Of a DNA stretch of 7,458 bases, positions 5,654 through 7,458 are shown piece after piece. The stretch comes from Clostridia bacterium (GTDB taxonomy: Bacteria > Bacillota > Clostridia > Oscillospirales > Acutalibacteraceae), in NCBI GenBank assembly GCA_900767015.1, contig CAAFXQ010000306.1:1-7458 (forward strand). Direction: 5' to 3'. The notes beneath the pieces are model-generated. The model searched no databases. It was not told where the DNA came from and worked only from the letters and a program-made list of their open reading frames with translations. The position numbers and the translations under genes were made by a program. Each line of letters starts with the position of its first letter. Position 1 is the stretch's first letter.

Positions 5654-6940
5654 TTATTTAACAGCGTCGAAGCCCTTTTGAAGGTCGGCGATGATGTCAT
5701 CAATATTTTCCGTACCGATGGAAAGACGGATGGTGTTCGGCTTGATGCCCTGGTCAAGAAGCTCGGCTTCGTTTAATTGGCTGTGTGTTGTGGTTGCCGG
5801 GTGGATAACAAGGCTCTTGACGTCGGCAACATTCGCAAGAAGCGAGAAGATTTCGAGGTTGTCAATGAAGGTGTGTGCCTCTTTCACGCCGCCCTTGATT
5901 TCAAAGGTGAAAATCGAACCGCCGCCGTTGGGGAAATACGTTTCATAAAGTGCGTGGTCGGGGTGATCGGGAAGAGACGGATGATTGACGTGCTCAACCT
6001 TGGGATTGCTGACAAGGTATTCGATAACCTTCTTTGTGTTTTCTGCGTGGCGTTCAAGACGGAGCGAAAGCGTTTCGACGCCCTGAAGAAGCAGGAAAGC
6101 GGCAAACGGTGAAATCGTAGCGCCCGTGTCACGAAGCAAAATTGCACGGATATAGGTGACAAAAGCGGCGGGACCTGCGGCGGCGGTGAACGATACGCCG
6201 TGATAGCTCGGGTTGGGAGCGGCGATGGCGGGATAGTTGCCCGAGGCCGCCCAGTCAAACTTACCGGAATCAACAATGATACCGCCTAAGGTTGTACCGT
6301 GACCGCCGATGAACTTGGTTGCAGAGTGGACAACGATGTCTGCACCGTGTTCAATCGGACGGATCAGGTACGGAGTGCCGAACGTGTTATCGACGACTAG
6401 CGGAAGCCCGTGCTTATGAGCGAGCGAAGCTAAAGCGTCGATATCGGGAATATCGCTGTTGGGGTTTCCGAGCGTTTCAATATAGATGGCTCTCGTATTC
6501 TCCTGAATAGCGGCTTCGACTTCTTTAAGGTCATGAATATTGACGAAGCTTGCGGTGATACCGAAATTCGGGAGCGTATGCGCCAAAAGATTGTAGCTTC
6601 CGCCGTAAATGGTTTTCTGCGCTACGATATGCCCGCCGTTCTGAGCAAGAGCCTCAATTGTGTATGTAATCGCTGCGGCGCCGGAAGCGACGGCAAGAGC
6701 GGCGACACCGCCCTCCAAAGCGGCGATTCTCTTTTCAAAGACGTCCTGAGTGGAGTTGGTAAGTCTTCCGTAAATATTGCCGGCATCGGCAAGACCGAAC
6801 CGTGCGGCGGCGTGCTCACAGTTTCTGAAAACATAAGAGGTTGTCTGATAGATGGGGACTGCACGGGAATCGGTTGCGGGGTCGGGTGTTTCCTGACCGA
6901 CGTGAAGCTGGAGGGTTTCGAATTTATAATTGTTTGACAT
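5654..6940 (-). CDS. metY: O-acetylhomoserine sulfhydrylase (O-acetylhomoserine aminocarboxypropyltransferase)
   Basis: This 428-residue Cys/Met metabolism PLP enzyme makes homocysteine from O-acetylhomoserine and sulfide, the direct sulfhydrylation route to methionine. The N-terminus (TLQLHVGQETPDPATDSRAV) and the length of about 430 fit MetY better than the roughly 380-residue cystathionine gamma-synthases or lyases. Visible sites are the neighbouring-subunit YGRL at 57-60, SGAAA at 86-90 for phosphate binding, Asp184 in VVDNTFGTP, and the PLP lysine Lys209 in VHSATKFIGGHG. The ATG at 6940 is preceded by AAAGGAAG. It is the first structural gene after a leader of about 158 nt holding a poly-Cys peptide, and its ribosome binding site can be sequestered by pairing with that small ORF. 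Some family members also use O-acetylserine, so a share in cysteine synthesis is possible. Confidence 0.95.
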   Translation of the reverse strand: MSNNYKFETLQLHVGQETPDPATDSRAVPIYQTTSYVFRNCEHAAARFGLADAGNIYGRLTNSTQDVFEKRIAALEGGVAALAVASGAAAITYTIEALAQNGGHIVAQKTIYGGSYNLLAHTLPNFGITASFVNIHDLKEVEAAIQENTRAIYIETLGNPNSDIPDIDALASLAHKHGLPLVVDNTFGTPYLIRPIEHGADIVVHSATKFIGGHGTTLGGIIVDSGKFDWAASGNYPAIAAPNPSYHGVSFTAAAGPAAFVTYIRAILLRDTGATISPFAAFLLLQGVETLSLRLERHAENTKKVIEYLVSNPKVEHVNHPSLPDHPDHALYETYFPNGGGSIFTFEIKGGVKEAHTFIDNLEIFSLLANVADVKSLVIHPATTTHSQLNEAELLDQGIKPNTIRLSIGTENIDDIIADLQKGFDAVK

Positions 6941-6952
6941 AAGATATACTTC

Positions 6953-7030
6953 CTTTCGTTTTTAAAAATATGTTTTGTTGTATCGGTTTATCGGTTTTTA
7001 CAACAGCAACACATTCGTCCGAAACGAAAG
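6953..7030 (-). promoter_or_regulatory. Predicted leader RNA fold sequestering the metY ribosome binding site
   Basis: In the minus-strand RNA, CUUUCGUUU (7030-7022), inside the leader peptide ORF, is perfectly complementary to AAACGAAAG (6961-6953), which contains the first half of the metY Shine-Dalgarno AAAGGAAG. Nested within it, UGUUGUA (7005-6999) pairs with UACAACA (6982-6976), and UGUU (7011-7008) with AACA (6974-6971). The inner left arm consists of the Cys codons. UAUUUUU follows the inner stem (6970-6964). A competing pairing of GUUUCGG (7025-7019) with CCGAUAAAC (6994-6986, with a bulge) also exists. The fold was read by eye; no energies were computed. Confidence 0.6.
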
Positions 7031-7065
7031 TTGGCTCTTAATAATTCTTGGAAATCTCTCGGCAT
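6988..7065 (-). CDS. Poly-cysteine leader peptide (25 aa), putative cysteine-sensing attenuator
   Basis: This small ORF lies in the metY leader, starting at the ATG at 7065 and ending with TAA at 6990-6988. The 25-residue product begins MPRDFQELL and ends RMCCCCKNR, with four consecutive Cys codons UGU UGC UGU UGU at 7011-7000. AGGTGG (7075-7070) is a fair ribosome binding site 4 nt before the start. The predicted transcription start near 7098 puts it early in the leader. Runs of the codon for the amino acid whose synthesis follows are the hallmark of ribosome-stalling attenuators, and poly-Cys leader ORFs with this role have been described in mycobacteria. Here it precedes metY and cysK directly. 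Both the position of the Cys codons and the RNA complementarity downstream support a regulatory role. I do not recognise the sequence beyond this logic. Confidence 0.8.
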   Translation of the reverse strand: MPRDFQELLRANFRFGRMCCCCKNR

Positions 7066-7081
7066 AGCGCCACCTGCTTTC

Positions 7082-7102
7082 TACCTACCGTTTAGGTTGG
7101 TA
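7082..7102. promoter_or_regulatory. 21-bp near-palindromic operator over the metY transcription start
   Basis: Read on the - strand, the site is TACC-N-ACC-N5-GGT-N-GGTA, with 14 of 20 arm bases in symmetric pairs. It starts 2 bp after the -10 box and spans the predicted start site near 7098, where a bound protein would block transcription. The length and spacing fit a dimeric Rrf2/IscR-type regulator, and the operon's own Rrf2 protein is the natural candidate. Confidence 0.65.
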
Positions 7103-7104
7103 TT

Positions 7105-7133
7105 ATTATAGTACGGTGTTTTCCGTTTGTCAA
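7105..7133 (-). promoter_or_regulatory. Consensus sigma-A promoter of the metY-cysK-HD-rrf2 operon
   Basis: The -35 box TTGACA (7133-7128) and -10 box TATAAT (7110-7105) both match the consensus perfectly, with a 17-bp spacer. Two A-tracts on the minus strand (8 As at 7144-7137 and 7 at 7153-7147) lie directly upstream and resemble an UP element. So strong a core promoter implies that control is imposed by repression or by attenuation in the leader. Confidence 0.93.
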
Positions 7134-7182
7134 CAGTTTTTTTTACTTTTTTTGAATCGGAGTTACTGCGGACTTTGTTTTT

Positions 7183-7208
7183 CTGTTTTCTGAGAGATCA
7201 GAAAACAG
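7183..7208. repeat. Perfect inverted repeat (11-bp stem, GAGA loop)
   Basis: CTGTTTTCTGA (7183-7193) and TCAGAAAACAG (7198-7208) form a perfect 11-bp stem around GAGA. No U-run follows on either strand, so it does not look like a standard terminator. Its right arm overlaps the first copy of the tandem repeat at 7197. Confidence 0.6.
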
Positions 7209-7394
7209 AGGTCAAAAGTCGGCATATGCATCGGCTGGTCTGTACTTCTCTGCTTTGACTTGTTCTATTATTCTACCTTTGTGCTCATGCCCGGTGAGAA
7301 ATCAGAATGCAAAGGTCAGCAGTCAGAATACGTGTCGGTTGGTCTGTACTTCTCTACTTTAACCTGTTCTATACTTCTACCTTGTGCTCATGCC
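7197..7394. repeat. Two diverged tandem copies of a ~95-bp non-coding repeat
   Basis: Copy 1 (7197-7291) and copy 2 (7301-7394) align at an offset of 104 bp, with one single-base deletion in copy 2 and roughly four-fifths identity by eye. The best conserved cores are TGGTCTGTACTTCTCT and TTGTGCTCATGCC. I see no gene in 7154-7458, and the repeat plus the two hairpins are all I can support there. Confidence 0.75.
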
Positions 7395-7403
7395 GCACGG
7401 GCA

Positions 7404-7435
7404 CATACTTTCTGACCAAAGCGTCAGAAAGTATG
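7404..7435. repeat. Perfect inverted repeat (13-bp stem) near the window end
   Basis: CATACTTTCTGAC (7404-7416) and its exact complement (7423-7435) flank the loop CAAAGC. AAAGCG (7418-7423) could instead pair with CGCTTT (7443-7448), which precedes a short T-run, so a terminator for something beyond the window cannot be excluded. Confidence 0.5.
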
Positions 7436-7458
7436 CAAAGAACGCTTTTTGGTGCGCA

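Noticed and set aside
4702..5757. A 351-aa cysK starting inside metY
   Set aside because: The extra residues have no similarity to CysK and lie in another frame of metY. The ATG at 5634 has a good ribosome binding site and starts the family similarity.
7061..7080. T-box or SAM riboswitch in the metY leader (the AGGTGGCGC stretch is reminiscent)
   Set aside because: It lies only about 20-35 nt after the predicted start site, lacks the rest of either consensus, and has no strong terminator following. It is better explained as the leader peptide ribosome binding site.
7197..7394. CRISPR array
   Set aside because: There are only two long, diverged copies with no short exact repeats, no regular spacers and no cas genes.
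7404..7435. Clear rho-independent terminator
   Set aside because: The stem is perfect, but no U-run follows directly on either strand, so it is reported only as an inverted repeat.

Overview
The window looks like the end of a contig from a low-to-mid-GC Clostridia genome, probably a gut Oscillospiraceae/Ruminococcaceae relative. This is inferred from strong AGGAGG-type ribosome binding sites, the Thr/Ala-rich 'DTTAAETTAA' lipoprotein linker, and the mix of Rrf2, CysK, MetY and DUF1015 genes. No species can be named from sequence reading alone. Bases 1-20 are not biological: they match the 3' end of the Illumina TruSeq adapter, so real sequence starts at about 21.

Layout. (1) 21-934, + strand: a DUF1015 gene cut off by the contig end. 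(2) 935-1126: intergenic, with a good sigma-A promoter. (3) 1127-3576, + strand: a polar amino acid ABC importer operon (lipoprotein substrate-binding protein, HisM/GlnP-type permease, GlnQ/HisP-type ATPase), with a terminator-like hairpin after the first gene. (4) 3593-3639: a bidirectional terminator. (5) 3641-6940, - strand: a convergent operon transcribed metY, cysK, HD-domain hydrolase, rrf2. (6) 6941-7133: its leader and promoter. (7) 7154-7458: no gene seen; it holds a diverged tandem repeat of about 100 bp and two perfect hairpins.

The minus-strand operon is a sulfur assimilation unit. CysK makes cysteine from O-acetylserine and sulfide, MetY makes homocysteine from O-acetylhomoserine and sulfide, and the last gene is an Rrf2 regulator carrying three cysteines in an IscR-like cluster. 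Its promoter is a perfect consensus (TTGACA, 17 bp, TATAAT). A 21-bp near-palindrome covers the predicted start site and is a plausible Rrf2 operator.

Two observations stand out. First, the metY leader encodes an unlisted 25-residue peptide with four consecutive Cys codons. A 9-nt stretch inside that small ORF is perfectly complementary to the metY ribosome binding site. Together they form a plausible cysteine-sensing translational attenuator, in which a ribosome stalled on the Cys codons would free the metY ribosome binding site. Second, the substrate-binding protein appears circularly permuted: the segment that normally ends a family 3 binding protein sits just after the lipoprotein linker, and the protein stops where that segment should begin.
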